Shown: one piece after another, positions 23,580 to 35,900 of the stretch
Layout of the letters: each line of letters begins with the position of its first letter
Numbering within the stretch: position 1 is the stretch's first letter
Assembly: GCA_022266195.1 (NCBI GenBank)
Contig: WHVY01000004.1
Location: forward strand, 4,109,501-4,173,500
Reading direction: 5' to 3'
DNA from: Tetranychus cinnabarinus
Taxonomy: Eukaryota; Arthropoda; Arachnida; Trombidiformes; Tetranychidae
DNA length: 64,000 nucleotides
Made by a program: the position numbers and the translations under genes
Notes under the pieces: model-generated
The model's input: the letters and a program-made list of their open reading frames with translations, nothing else
What the model was told of the DNA's origin: nothing
Database searches by the model: none

Positions 23580-26500
23580 TTTGTAGCAGTGTAAAGAGTT
23601 AATAAATTGCTAAAAAGCTGGACAGTTTATTTAATAACTTGTAAACTCGAAGTCACTAATGACATCCAGTGTTTTAGGCTTCTTTTTATACCTCATTTTT
23701 GGTCTCACTCAGCGTTTTGCCCTTAACATGATAACCAAGTTAGCTTTAACGTGATAACTAAATTAACTTTAACTGATAACAATCAGCTCAGGTTATCAGC
23801 AAAGAGTAAAGAAGAAGAGACTGCGATTAATGAAAAATAGATTTGTTTGCTGCGTAATGGCACTTGTGTTGTTAGCAGTAAGAGGCTCTTTGTAACTTAA
23901 ATAATTATCAATTTTTTTCAATTTTGATTGAAAAAAGAGAGAGAGATTAGGCCCAGATTCAGTGCTATTGCATCTGAAACAAATCGCATTCTCTTCTTCT
24001 TACTTTACTCTCTGGTTATCAGGCAGTTCTCCTCAACTCAATTTCTGGTTCTAGGCACTCAAAATCACCTTGAAAAACAAAACAATCTGTTATCTAGGAA
24101 AAACCTTTTCTTTTGCTGGAGACTGTTATATCAATTGTATCAATTTATAGCTTGTTTCTAGGATCTCTTCAATAACCTCAACTCACGGGTTTGCATAATA
24201 TCTTACAACACGAGATTGATGAAAAAAACACCTCTTTTTAGTAACTCAATGCTAGATATGAACATTTGGAATAACAACAGAATTTCAAAATAAAATCTTC
24301 AATCTCAATGTGTTGCCGACTCTTATCTTTACCTGTTTTACCCAAAGAGTAAACAAATTGAATGAAATTTTCCAGCCTTCATGAACAAATGTAAACTGAA
24401 TCGACTAATTGACTATTGATTATGAAACAAGACTTCAATTAAAAGCTTTTTCCATGTAAATTTGATTGAATTGCCATTTGTTGCCATTTTTCATCATTTA
24501 ATTTACTTTCAAGTATCACAATCAATCATTAGCTTTGAATTACTAATTTTTTGTATTTTTCAATCTTACTTGATTAGCACCAGAAAAGCCCAATTGATTG
24601 ATCATCATTTCGATACAATCATATAAAATTGTCGATAATTTTGAAGAGATGCAAGAGTGATTAAACTGTTCATGTGCATGTTCAATCTTGATAATCTTTT
24701 GTTCTTTTCTTTCGATTCACATGTGCCTCGGAATATAAGCTATTTCATTTGAAGAGGCCTCCCAAGTAAACTGAATCACTAAATCCAGTTGTAACTTGAT
24801 TTGAAGAGAGAAAACACATTTCAATAATCAGTTGAATATTGGACTATAACTGTGATTTCCCTGATTTCTCAGAAGGGACCTCACGAACTGATAATAAATA
24901 ATTGGCTATGATTCTGTTCTGTTACAATTGAGCTAAAAATGACAAATACGACACTCATAGCTGCCACCTTCAAGCACTAAGTTTAGAGCGCCAGAAAAGT
25001 GCCTAAAGCCCATTGCTTACCAATGACTGCATCTAACAAATGCTCTTGCTGTCAAAAGTACCGTTTCTGTCTCAACATAATACAAATGACAAAATCGGCC
25101 ATTCAATGGCAATATCGGCTGATCAATCAGCTTTCATTTATCCCTTTAAGCTGAACCATATTTTTGGGTTGTTGCTCTTTACTGTCCATTTTACACTTAA
25201 TTTCAATTTCAATGGAAAACAATTAGAATTGAATTAACCTTTTTTGTTGTTAAATCATTTTGGTTAGTTACTTGCGTTAGTAAATGTTTATTCACTGGTT
25301 TTAATCATCTTCCAAGCTATCCTTAAACATCTTCAAATTATTAACAATAAACAGCAATCAATTGTATTTAACAACAGGTTTATATTGTTTGACCTCAAAA
25401 AACTGACTCAATATTTTAACAGAAATATGTTAAAATTAAGCTTAAATAAATTAACATAACAATTAAGATGCTAGAAGTGGTAAATATCTTGCATGATAAT
25501 AGCAGCAACAAAATTATCTTGATCGCGAGATTGAAAAGAAGAGTTGAAACAACTAAACAGAAACAGCCAAAAAAATAAAAGTGTTTAACTTAACAATTCA
25601 GAGTTGAGAATGAATAACAATCTGAATAACAATACAACCCGAAACTATCAATAATTTATTGTCTAATTAAGCTAATTGCAACACCAAATAGAGTCTAATT
25701 TATTAGCAAGAAAATGTAACTAAATTGAAATGAAACATGAAATCGTACTTTTTATTCATTAAAATTTCATTTTCTCATCTCACAACCAGAAAACCCATTT
25801 TAAAATATTCAAATTGGAAAACTGTAAAATGATAAAACGACTTGTCAACAATTTATCAAGGAAACACACAATCCAATAGATAATTAATCAAAGGTTAATC
25901 CTGAAAAATTATGAATTAAAATAATTGCACATTTTGACTGATGAGATTGAGTTAATTATTAAAATTCATAATAACCAGATTCATGTTAAAACAATGATAA
26001 AGACAATTTTAAATACAAAACCAGCAACAACGGTAAAAACAATCAGCTAATGTGACCTTTCAAGGGTAGATTGCCTGAAGGAGAAACCAGATTAACGAAT
26101 GTAAACAATTATCGTGATTCAACTAGAATTGATTGTTAACATTAACAGTGATAAGTCATGAAGATGATACAAAAAAAAGGAAAATTGGTTTTTCTTTCAA
26201 CCCGTTAAAATCAATGAAATGAAAGCAAAACCAGAAAACCAGAAAAAAGGTAAAAAAATGAAAACACATTGAATGACAAGTGTGCGTTATTGATATTGCT
26301 TTTGTGTGACTTCAATTGTGAACCCGAAATCAAGATGTAAACCATGTTAATCAGGAATGAGGACCAATGGTCACTCTTTGACTATCATTTACCATGATAA
26401 TCAGGTAAATATCAACTTCGTGACATTAGGTTAACATACATTGTGATGATAAGGTTAATGAATAGCGAAAAGTAGAGAAAAGAAGTTAACAGTTAATTTA

Positions 26501-29500
26501 CGTTTTTTTACATCATTTTTGGGCTTCTAATATCGTAATATGCGAATGATAATGATTGTAATCATAAATTGGATGAAATGAAAGGAGAAACGTTGAAAGT
26601 GATTTCAATTTAAACACAAAAATTGAAAATTATCAACCAATTTCGCTGACCATAATAGTGATTATTGTCATTATTGTTATCATTATTGTATTGCTACTTT
26701 ACTTTTGGCCATTTTGTTTTCTTCATCAGCTTCCATTATTGATTATCTTAACCAAATTATCATTATATTTATATATTCTGTTACCATTATCATCTACTTA
26801 TTATGTCGGCTCAAAACAAATTGACATCTACTTGTTGTTTACCCTCATCTAATACCTGTTAAGCTAAAAGGTAACTTCCGTATATCTCGCGCTATTCAAT
26901 TGCTATTAAACTGTTTCGCAGTGTACATCAGTGAATCAAACAAAAGATTTCCCATGAAAAATTTAATTTACCAAAGAATTTCCATTAAACAATTAATCTC
27001 AACCAACAGTTGGATCAGCTTTACGCACTTTAAAACAGTTAATGTTCAATAATGCATTTGTTTCATTCAATTTTGTACTTTTCTGCTCATTTCAATATTT
27101 CATGTTAAATCTGGTTCTTTACATTCATTTCAATTTTCATTGTTTTTTCAAAGAACAACAAAAATTTTCACATTCAATTTTAAATTAATGATCGATTCTA
27201 TGAACTAACATGGAATGAGCAAATCGAAACTGAAATCGAGTCTTCAAGTCAAACTAAACATTCAATCCAACGGTCGATCAAATCAACTCTCAAATTTAAA
27301 GTCATTCAACAATTTTTTCATCTTCATGTTTTTTGAGAGATAAACAGAAATTTTCATATTCGATTTCGATTTTTGATGAATTCCAATGAACTATAATAGA
27401 ATGTGATGGAAAAATTGAGCCTCTGAGTGACTCTGACTTCTTATCAAATTTGAAGCAATTTGGAAATTTGGTGATCTTTAGGTTGCAAGGTGAGTTGCAA
27501 GTGATCTGATGATTTGCAACTGATCGACAAAATTATCAGCATTTTGCATAAACTTGGATATTTATCCTTGGACTGAAAGAGTTAATTACACAGTTTAAGC
27601 AAACAATAGCTGTATATTGTCTTGATAAGGGTAAAGCTGAGGAAATCGTGAGATTATCTGTTACCATGAAATGGTTCATCACTTAATTTCGAAACAATAT
27701 TGTCGGTTAATAATGATTTTTGGATCATCAACAGTTTCAATATTAAAATTGAAAAATTCAAGGTTTAAAACATGCAAACACTTCATGACTGGTTCATTTG
27801 GATGGTTGAAGTAAACCAATGGAAATTTAAAATTAACCTTTTTCTTTGCTTTACCTGGCTTGCTTAAAGTTAATACAGCTGAATTGACCTGGAGGTCGAA
27901 TTATAAAGTGATGCCGATGATTGTTATCATTATTGCAAGGTTAAATGTTTCATGTTATTTCAATTCATTGTTTTTCTCAATCATTTTTCAGTCAATAACA
28001 AAAGTCAATTTGATTTTATTCAAGTGAATCAAATCAACTTTCATTATCTCTCATCTCTCGGCTCTTTCACCTTACACCATTTTAGGATTGAAATGAAAGC
28101 TAGAAAAACCTGAAAAGAAGAAGAAAAATGATGATTCGATGATAGTTTTGCTCTTTTCTTGAATGGTTCAGGTCAAATGTTGTTGGTTTAGTTAAGCCTC
28201 TCAATTATAACGCATAAATCACGCAAATAAACCAACAGCGAAGAATGATGAATTCAAATTGAAAGGGAAAAAGATTGTTGATTGTTTTTGATGATCAACT
28301 CGGATCATGTTAATCATTTTCCTAAACGCACCATCTTTAGCCAAGACGCAAAAGACGCACTTTTTGCTTCTTAAACTGCATATTAATAGTACAAATGGAT
28401 TTAAATGTTTGAAGCTTCCTTTTTTTTAAATTTACTAACTGTCAATTAGATGACAATTTTTCATTTTCAAACCTTTTATGAATACATTTGAAGATGAAAA
28501 AATCATGTTCATGTTTTCATCGGAAAAAGGCAAACAAATGCATCTTTTTATCTTAAAAAAATTAACATCTTTGACTAAATTGTTTCATCCATAAAAATAC
28601 AAATCATTGACAAATGGCTAATATTGTCATCTTGAGATGAAGTCCAATAATTGTCTGCCTTTTGTTGTTGGGTCAAGTGATTGTTGATGTTGAAGTTCAT
28701 ATCCAAAAATGGTTTAAAATCTATCATGTTCAAGGAATTGAAATGGAAATGTCAGGAGGAAATTGAAAGATGAAAGTAAACTTAGAATTCATTTCATTGA
28801 CTTCAATTTTTCCTCAACACAAATGATGATTGATTAAACTGTAGTCAAGTTTAACCCGAGTTTTGTTTAATAATTGAAATGCAAACCAAAGATTTGAACC
28901 AGAAACCAGTGAAACCCAAAACAAAAAATTGACTAAAGACAAAACCTTTAAAAATGAAGAAGCAAGTTAGGCAAAAGCCTTGAAAAGTATCTCAATTGAA
29001 GTGCTGTTTACTTGATAAATTGAAATGAGTTTACCTTTATTTTTCAATTTGTTTCACAGCAACTCTGAATTTCCATCAATTGAGTCTTCATTAAAGAAAC
29101 AAATGAGCGTACAAAATTGTCTCCTAAGTGACACTCACAGTGGGAAAGTAAATCAATTGATTAACTATTTGGATTGATGTTGATTCAAACCACGATATCA
29201 AGTGGCAAATGTTTAAATAACAAATTTGTTACTTTACTCAATTTTCGGGGCTCAACTTCAGCTAATCAGTTCAATTGCAGTTTACTTGATTCATCCTCAT
29301 CACCTGTTTTCCCATCTGATCTTCTCTGCATGTGCTCTTGATGAAATTGAAATTTACTTATAATTATTGTAGATTCACTTGATGCCATAAAAACTGGTAA
29401 CTCGACTCAAAAAGTGAACCCAAAATGACAAAAATGCCTTTTCTTTCAATCTTGTGGTTTTGTATAATTAAATCTTTAAACACTTTTTTTTGTGGTTCCT

Positions 29501-31164
29501 TTCTTTTTATGGTTTAATCAAATTGATCAACTTAACCAAATGATATTCATTAATTAACATATCATTTTTGCTCATGATTGAGATGAAGATGAAGAGCAAA
29601 TGGTTAAAATTAAGAGTAACATTCTGGTTGAGTGAAGACTCAAGGCTTTAGGTTAACCATTTCAATACACAATTTGACCACGGAAGTTACTTTTGATTAT
29701 TATTATTATTACCTTTTCTTGCAAGAGATTATCATGTTATAATTATCATCATTATTTAAAATTTCAAGTAACAGTAGAAGAAGAAAAGAAGTAAATCAAT
29801 TCTTTAACCATGATTACAAGCTGAAGAGTTTAGGTTATCATTGAAGGTAACTTAAATTGGAAGGAATACAAAAATGATGAACAAAACAAACAAACAGAAT
29901 GGCATTTTAACCAATTGTTTTCTTCCTATTTCATTATAATCGACAATTTTGATCCAATTTTATTAATATTTTGCCCTGAAAAGTTTCATCGGTTGTTGAG
30001 GAATGATGATGATAATGAAGATGAAATGATTTTTCATGTTGAAATGTTTAATGATAAGTCAAGTGTAGCCAATTGTCTTACCACTAAATAATAACCAATT
30101 TAGATGAACTAAAAAGGTTATTGAAATTGACTGTTTTGACTGCCAATATCAACATTTTGCAATTATTTGTTTTACCAAATCTTTCAAAAATCAAGACCAG
30201 GGATGGCAATAAGAAGGTTAATTTGTTTCCGTACCAAATTATTATTTAAATTATCAGGATAATCATTCAACAGTCGATCATTGTTTGAAAATTTTGAACC
30301 AATTTCATCAATCTCGATCAATGTTGTACATTCAATCCAGTTTAACATTCAGACATGTTTATCATTATGATAGCTAGAGCATTAGATCTATAGTCTATTT
30401 CAGGTCACATAGCCATAGATTTCATTCAAATGCTTGTACCGATCGATCATAATTTTGTGAAGACTCGACTCTTCCATTCATTCAAATATCACTTTTTCAC
30501 TTTGCTATAATATTTTACTCTTAATTATCCACAGAATCAACCAAATAATTTTTATTACTCACTAAAATAATGAAGCTTGTAAAAATTGAAGCTCAGAAAA
30601 CCCATTGCGAAGTGCATCGAGAAGAATTAAAGTCATTTTTGCGTCTAGACTCTAGAGTTTTGAGTTAAAGGTTTGCAGTTTATTTTGAAATATATTTCTT
30701 AAGAAAATACTAGAAATACAAGCTAGCTAAAAAGAATCCATTTTTTGTCATGTAAACCTTTTTAAGCAGAAATCAGATGCCTGTGGAACGGAATCATTGA
30801 GTCTTCGTACGACAAGCTGTTTGAACTCCTCATCTATGAATTTATTTCAACTAAAAGTTGAAACTTAAGTGAGCAAACATAAAAAGTAAAATACAGTCAC
30901 CAATTGGTTTTAAAATACATTTATTTGTATACCATTTGCGATGAGTTTTGAAGATCAATTTTCAGTAAAGAATCAAAATAGAAAAAGCAAAATAGAGAAA
31001 GACAGAATAGAGAAGCTTAAAACAGCGAAAGGTAAAACTAACAAGGGGAGTGAGGTAAGTGGTACGGTTAGAATCGGATAAAAAGTGTATAATTCTATGG
31101 ATCATGATGAAAATAGTTGGTTATTATAAAAAGTTGAGAACGCAATTGTCCTTTTCTAGCTCAA
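23580..31164. other. long non-coding stretch
   Basis: About 7.6 kb with no gene I can recognise. Open frames are short and consist mainly of AT-driven residues. No clear terminal repeats, tRNA genes or splice-joined coding exons were found. It forms the left part of an almost 14.6-kb interval without an intact gene. Confidence 0.4.
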
Positions 31165-31317
31165 ATCCGATCATTGCTTTTCAAAGCGCATAAAGCCATA
31201 GTGATAAGTTGAAATTGTGTAACTTACTACAGAGGTAAACTTTTGATTTGTTGAAAAGTCAAAAGTTATGATTTTATTCACTATGGCTTTATGCGCTTTG
31301 AAATGCAATAATCGGAT
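31165..31317. repeat. 40-bp imperfect inverted repeat (hairpin)
   Basis: The arms are 31165-31204 (ATCCGATCATTGCTTTTCAA...) and 31278-31317, with two mismatches in 40 and a 73-bp loop. The termini ATCCGAT/ATCGGAT and the small size fit a foldback MITE; no TA or longer target duplication is obvious. A transcript would fold into a stable hairpin. Confidence 0.8.
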
Positions 31318-31800
31318 CCTCTTGTAAGAAGCTCAACGGTTAAGATTAAAAATCAATATGGCAATCAAAAGAAGCTGAATTTTTTCCACTAAGTTTTCAT
31401 CACTTATTCAAATCAGTTTACTCTGAGTGCCATTTCTTCATTGGATTTTTTTAATCAATCTATTGCTTAATCATGTCTGAGTAAGAGTTCACCAACCTGA
31501 CACTACGAAAGTCATTGAGTTGAAACAAAATAACGCGGCAAAAGAGATGAAAATTGAGTCAAGTGAAAATTGTTGAAATTTGAAATCGACATTCAATGTT
31601 GCAACAAAATTAGTACCGTTTCATACGCTTCTGACGCCCAGAACGTAAACGGGAATGACCCCAAAAACAATACCCCTCTCATGCATGTGATATTTGTCAT
31701 TTAGTTCTCAAGCATTATGATAGATTTTGATAGTATCTATCATATGAATGCGTTTCCAAGCATATTCAATCAGCTTGATTGCAAAAAAGGTCTCAAAGTT

Positions 31801-31876
31801 AAACATCCCCCGAGAACAAAGAGAAACATCCCCCAAGAAGTAAGAGAAACATCCCCCGAGAAAAAAAAGAAACATG
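31801..31876. repeat. 23-bp tandem repeat, three copies
   Basis: Three full units (31801-31823, 31824-31846, 31847-31869) and a partial fourth, each starting AAACATCCCCC. They lie inside the TIR element. Confidence 0.9.
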
Positions 31877-31974
31877 AAAACGAATGTATTTTTAAAAATT
31901 TTTCTTTCAAAATGTATCAAATTCAAGAAATACATGAAAACTAGTCAGTTCTAACATGAACTGGTTTTAAAGTG

Positions 31975-32125
31975 GATGGTTTCTCCAAATCTGGCTCTTT
32001 TTCCTTTCGCTTGGCGCAATTTGCAGGTCTTTCTTTGTCACCATTCATATGCCGAAGACAATGGTCACTTCTTCCTGGTGTAAACTCGATGTGTCAATAT
32101 GGACAGGCATAAACTTTTTTACCTT
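31975..32125 (-). pseudogene. zinc-finger-like (BED/C2H2) transposon remnant
   Basis: On the - strand a frame reads KVYACPY, then a TGA stop at 32096-32094, then HIEFTPGRSDHCLRHM and a Lys/Arg/Glu-rich tail. If the TGA replaced a Cys codon, the pattern would be C-x2-C followed by His residues, as in BED or C2H2 fingers of transposases. It is broken by the stop and has no start. A DNA-binding module of a transposase is the likely origin; the exact class is uncertain. Confidence 0.4.
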
Positions 32126-32252
32126 TGTTTTGTTTTTTTCTTTCAACTGTCGCCTTAGCTAGCTCCTTAATGGTGAAAATTTCCGGGGGGTGGTGTTTTT
32201 GGAGTCATGTCCGTTTCCGTTCAGAGCATCAGAAGCGTATGAAACGGTACTA

Positions 32253-32930
32253 CTAACTTACCAAGTTCCATCAGCTATTCAAGAAGTTCCAGCTTTAAAA
32301 AACTTTCATCAATTGAAGCGCACAATTGGACGAGCACGGGCTTCGAGATTTCCCAATTTACCGAAATCATTGGATGGAATTGAAATTCCAGCAAGCTTAC
32401 AATTCAGTTCAACTGAAAAGTTCCGGATGGAGCAAATGCTAAAATTCTTCTTTTTGCTACTGATGCTTTTTTGCACCATCTATGTTCATCATCTCATGTT
32501 TATGCCGATGGAACATTTCAAAGCGTTCCGTTATTGTTCCATTCTCTTTATACTCTCCATGTAAAGAAAAAATGGACTAATGATTCCGGCCGTATACGCC
32601 CTGATTTCTATTACATCAACACAAACTTACACAGGACTTTTCAGGCTTATTCAAGATAGCTTTGCAGGCCTTGGCTTGATCTAACAACCGTCGCAATTCA
32701 CTACAGATTTCGAAATAGCAACGATCAAGGCAATTAAGGTTATCTGTCCGTTTCGCCAATCGAAATGTTGTCTCTTCCATTCAGCCAAAGCCTATTGACT
32801 TAGGTAAATTTGGACTGGTGAATGGCTATGAACCTGATGATGATAATGTTAAAACCACTGTGAAAAGAATCGGTGCTCTTCCTTTTTTGAAGCCGGAGGT
32901 TAATATGCTTAATACCAGTAATGTCGATCT
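32253..32930 (+). pseudogene. Mutator-like (MULE) transposase, decayed
   Basis: A frame from about 32253 reads TYQVPSAIQEVPALKNFHQL, then KRTIGRARASRFPNLPKSL and GIEIPASLQ. This is the conserved segment before the MULE catalytic domain in FLYWCH-type transposases of arthropods. After a frameshift near 32440 the next frame gives SSHVYADGTFQSVPLLFHSL, the region of the first catalytic Asp (ADGTF), and after further stops ITTDFE-like sequence (TTDFEIATIKAIKVICPF) with the second Asp region. Frameshifts and stops make it non-functional. The left edge overlaps the right end of the adjacent TIR element. Confidence 0.7.
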
Positions 32931-35900
32931 ATGATAAAATGGTGAAATATGTTTTTTAACAAATCCATATTGCTTTCAATAGTCAACTATGCAAAATTGA
33001 TACTTTGATACCCTGTAACTTTGAAACGGAGAATCTCCGAAACGAAAGGCTTTACAAAGGGTCATATCTGACCCATTAAAATATTTTTAGCCAAAAAAAG
33101 TTCAATGTTGTCGTAGCACCAACCATGCATCCTTTTCAGAGTTTTGGTCAAGTCACTGACTATCGTGATTGATTCTTTTAGCTCATTTTCTGGTCTCTGC
33201 TCGTTTTCCCTAAATTGACTTAACTCTAAGATTTACTAATTGTGTTCATTTTGGATGAAAGAAGCTTTATTTAGTGTTTGATGCAATTAAGAAACATTGA
33301 AATCCAATTCCAGCTGAAATCCTCCACTCTTCATCCAAACCTTTACAAAATTAAGGGCCGAATTAGTGTAATGATTGAAATTTTTGAAGCTCTTATATTT
33401 CCTTATAAGATGAAATTCAATTTAAAGTTGACTCGAGCACAGCTTGTAATCATGATTTTGAATCGATACAACTTAAATCTTCATTTCAACTCAATCACAT
33501 TCAATTAATATGGATTCAATTGAAGCTCATTTTCATACAACTCAAGACAAGTTAATTGAGCTAATCAATCGCTGGAAACACCAATTTGTTATCAAACCAT
33601 TGACTAATCCATTAAATCAACATTTATTCCTGTGTTTATTTGTTTTCCATTTAGTGCACTCCTTGCGTTTGTAGTGATTTATTGCTTGATCTTTCCCTTA
33701 ATGATTAGCGGTTAATTCATCACTTTTTAGATTTCACTTTAATTACATTCAATTTAAATTTTAAACTCATCCAATTGAACTTTTAATTTTGATTGATCAT
33801 AATTTCATCAAATGAACAAACATTTTGTTTTACCAAAGATATTCATTTAAAGTTGACCAGACTTTGTATTCTCAATGTTTTATAATTAATTCAATCGTCC
33901 TCAAATTGAGACAATTAAATCTCAATTGAAATGGGAACAATTGTAGACATGGAATCATTTAAAACGAGATGATTAACACCCAAAGATTACAAGTTGACAT
34001 TAATCCATTCAATCAAGCTTTAAATACAATTTTAAACGATCAGTGCAAAAGTTTTACAATTTAATTCATCTTTAATGATCTTCAATCAATCGAAACAATC
34101 GTCTTAAAGTATAACAGTCTAACAGTGAACACAATTTAACCCAAAAACCAACCAGAATTGATTATTTTGCGAAAAACCAAAAGAAATGTTCAAAGATATT
34201 GCAATAACTCGACATTGCATTTCTCAGTTTGTCAACTTTTTGAACATTTTTCTTCGACTGTCGATTTTTACGAAACCTAAGATTTCTGATGAAAAGAAGC
34301 AAAAGCTTTAATGTTTCAATGCGATTGTAAAGCTTTTCAATTTGGACAGTTGCAAGCTTTTGATTGTCGTTTATTTTGAAAGCTAAACTTTGTCATGTAA
34401 TTATCACTGATTGTTTACTTTGCATCCATTGATGAAACTAATGATTAGCTTTATACAATTTGTTTTATTACATGATACTTGATGTTATTGACAGTTGAAG
34501 GATTGCGTTTTTATCCTTTCAATTGCTACTGGTATCAGAGTCCGACATATAATGAAATTTAGATTCAATTTTGTATTCAAAAAATTGGCATAATTGACAA
34601 ATGAGCTTCCAGTTTGTACATCAATACATTTGTTCGTGTGGCTACAACTTAATTTACTTTGATGATAACATTAAATTGGTTTAAAGTAAATGATGTTAAA
34701 TTATATTAATCAAATAATCATATTAACCAAACAATAAGCTAATTACAACTGATGATACTCTTTATAAAAAGGTTCATTAATTGATAATCAACTATTTAGA
34801 TCAGCAGGTCAACCAAAAGTCCAGTAGCATCTGTACCAATCGCTAGTAAATTAACCTTCAAGAGTCCAACAAGTGTTAACCAGAGCAACCTGGCCTCGAG
34901 TCTGAGAAAGCTTTACATTAATACAATTAAAAAGTGAAAACAAGTCATTCTCACGTTGATTAACTTGTAAAGATGAATAAATTAGATTCATGGTTTCTGA
35001 TTGAACTGATAACATGACATGGAATGACAAACATGTTTCCACAAACCTGAAGAGCCAAAAATGGGTAAAAATTTGGTAAAAACCAGAGAAAAAACAAACC
35101 CAAACGAACTCAAAGATGAACCCAAAATGACTTTACCATTCCAAGTTGATCAACACTGACTGACGCTAATAACAAGAGATTTAGACAAGATTTCCTTTCT
35201 AATGTTTAACCAATTGTACTGATTGCTATTTAAATCTGAAATTTCCGGATCAGAGTATTAGCCAGATAGAATGTGATTAACTCAGTTTGATCATTGCTTT
35301 ACATTAGAAACCTTTAAATCTCTTTCTTAAAGTAATCAACCTTTCATCATCCATCTTATTCAGCATTTTGTGAATTTACTGTCAATATTAAAAAGCTATT
35401 AATAAGCTTCTCTTCACCTTCCTTCACCAAAGTTTATCAATTTAATCTTGTAATCATTAAAGAAACTAACGAGTTTGACCAACTTTTGTCAACAATCAAC
35501 AATTCATTGATCATTTACAATGTGATGATAAACTTGTTAAATTGATTGATGACAGTAGTCTTTAAAAGTTCATTTGTCAACCTTTATCTGATCAAAGGTT
35601 CTTTAATAAGGATTGATGAGAGTTAAAGTTATCGTGAATCGAATGAATCAAAAGAAGAGTTGAATCTTCAGTGTTAGATGGTCAAACAATCAAACAAGAT
35701 CAAATTGAATATTCATTGTTGTTCAAGTTAATTATTATCTTAACCAACAATTACTCGTTCAATGTGAACTCAATTAGATGTTAATTAATTACTATTATTC
35801 TTGTTAGATTGTCTCTCTAACCAAATCTCAGTTACATATTAATTGTTGTTACAAGATACGGAAATGAATAATTGTTTCTGGTTGGACAAGCAGCAAAAAT

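Larger units (their letters stand above)
31611..32252. mobile_element. 642-bp terminal-inverted-repeat element
   Basis: The ends share about 65 bp in inverted orientation: left 31612-31676 (AGTACCGTTTCATACGCTTC...) and right 32187-32251, with roughly nine mismatches. No clear target duplication. The interior carries a 23-bp tandem repeat and, on the - strand, a broken zinc-finger-like frame. It lies directly against the Mutator-like transposase remnant and may be part of the same composite element. Confidence 0.7.

Noticed and set aside
26658..26852. 64-aa hydrophobic frame (Ile/Leu-rich)
   Set aside because: Typical chance product of ATT/ATTATT-rich DNA; no start context and no TM-protein homology.
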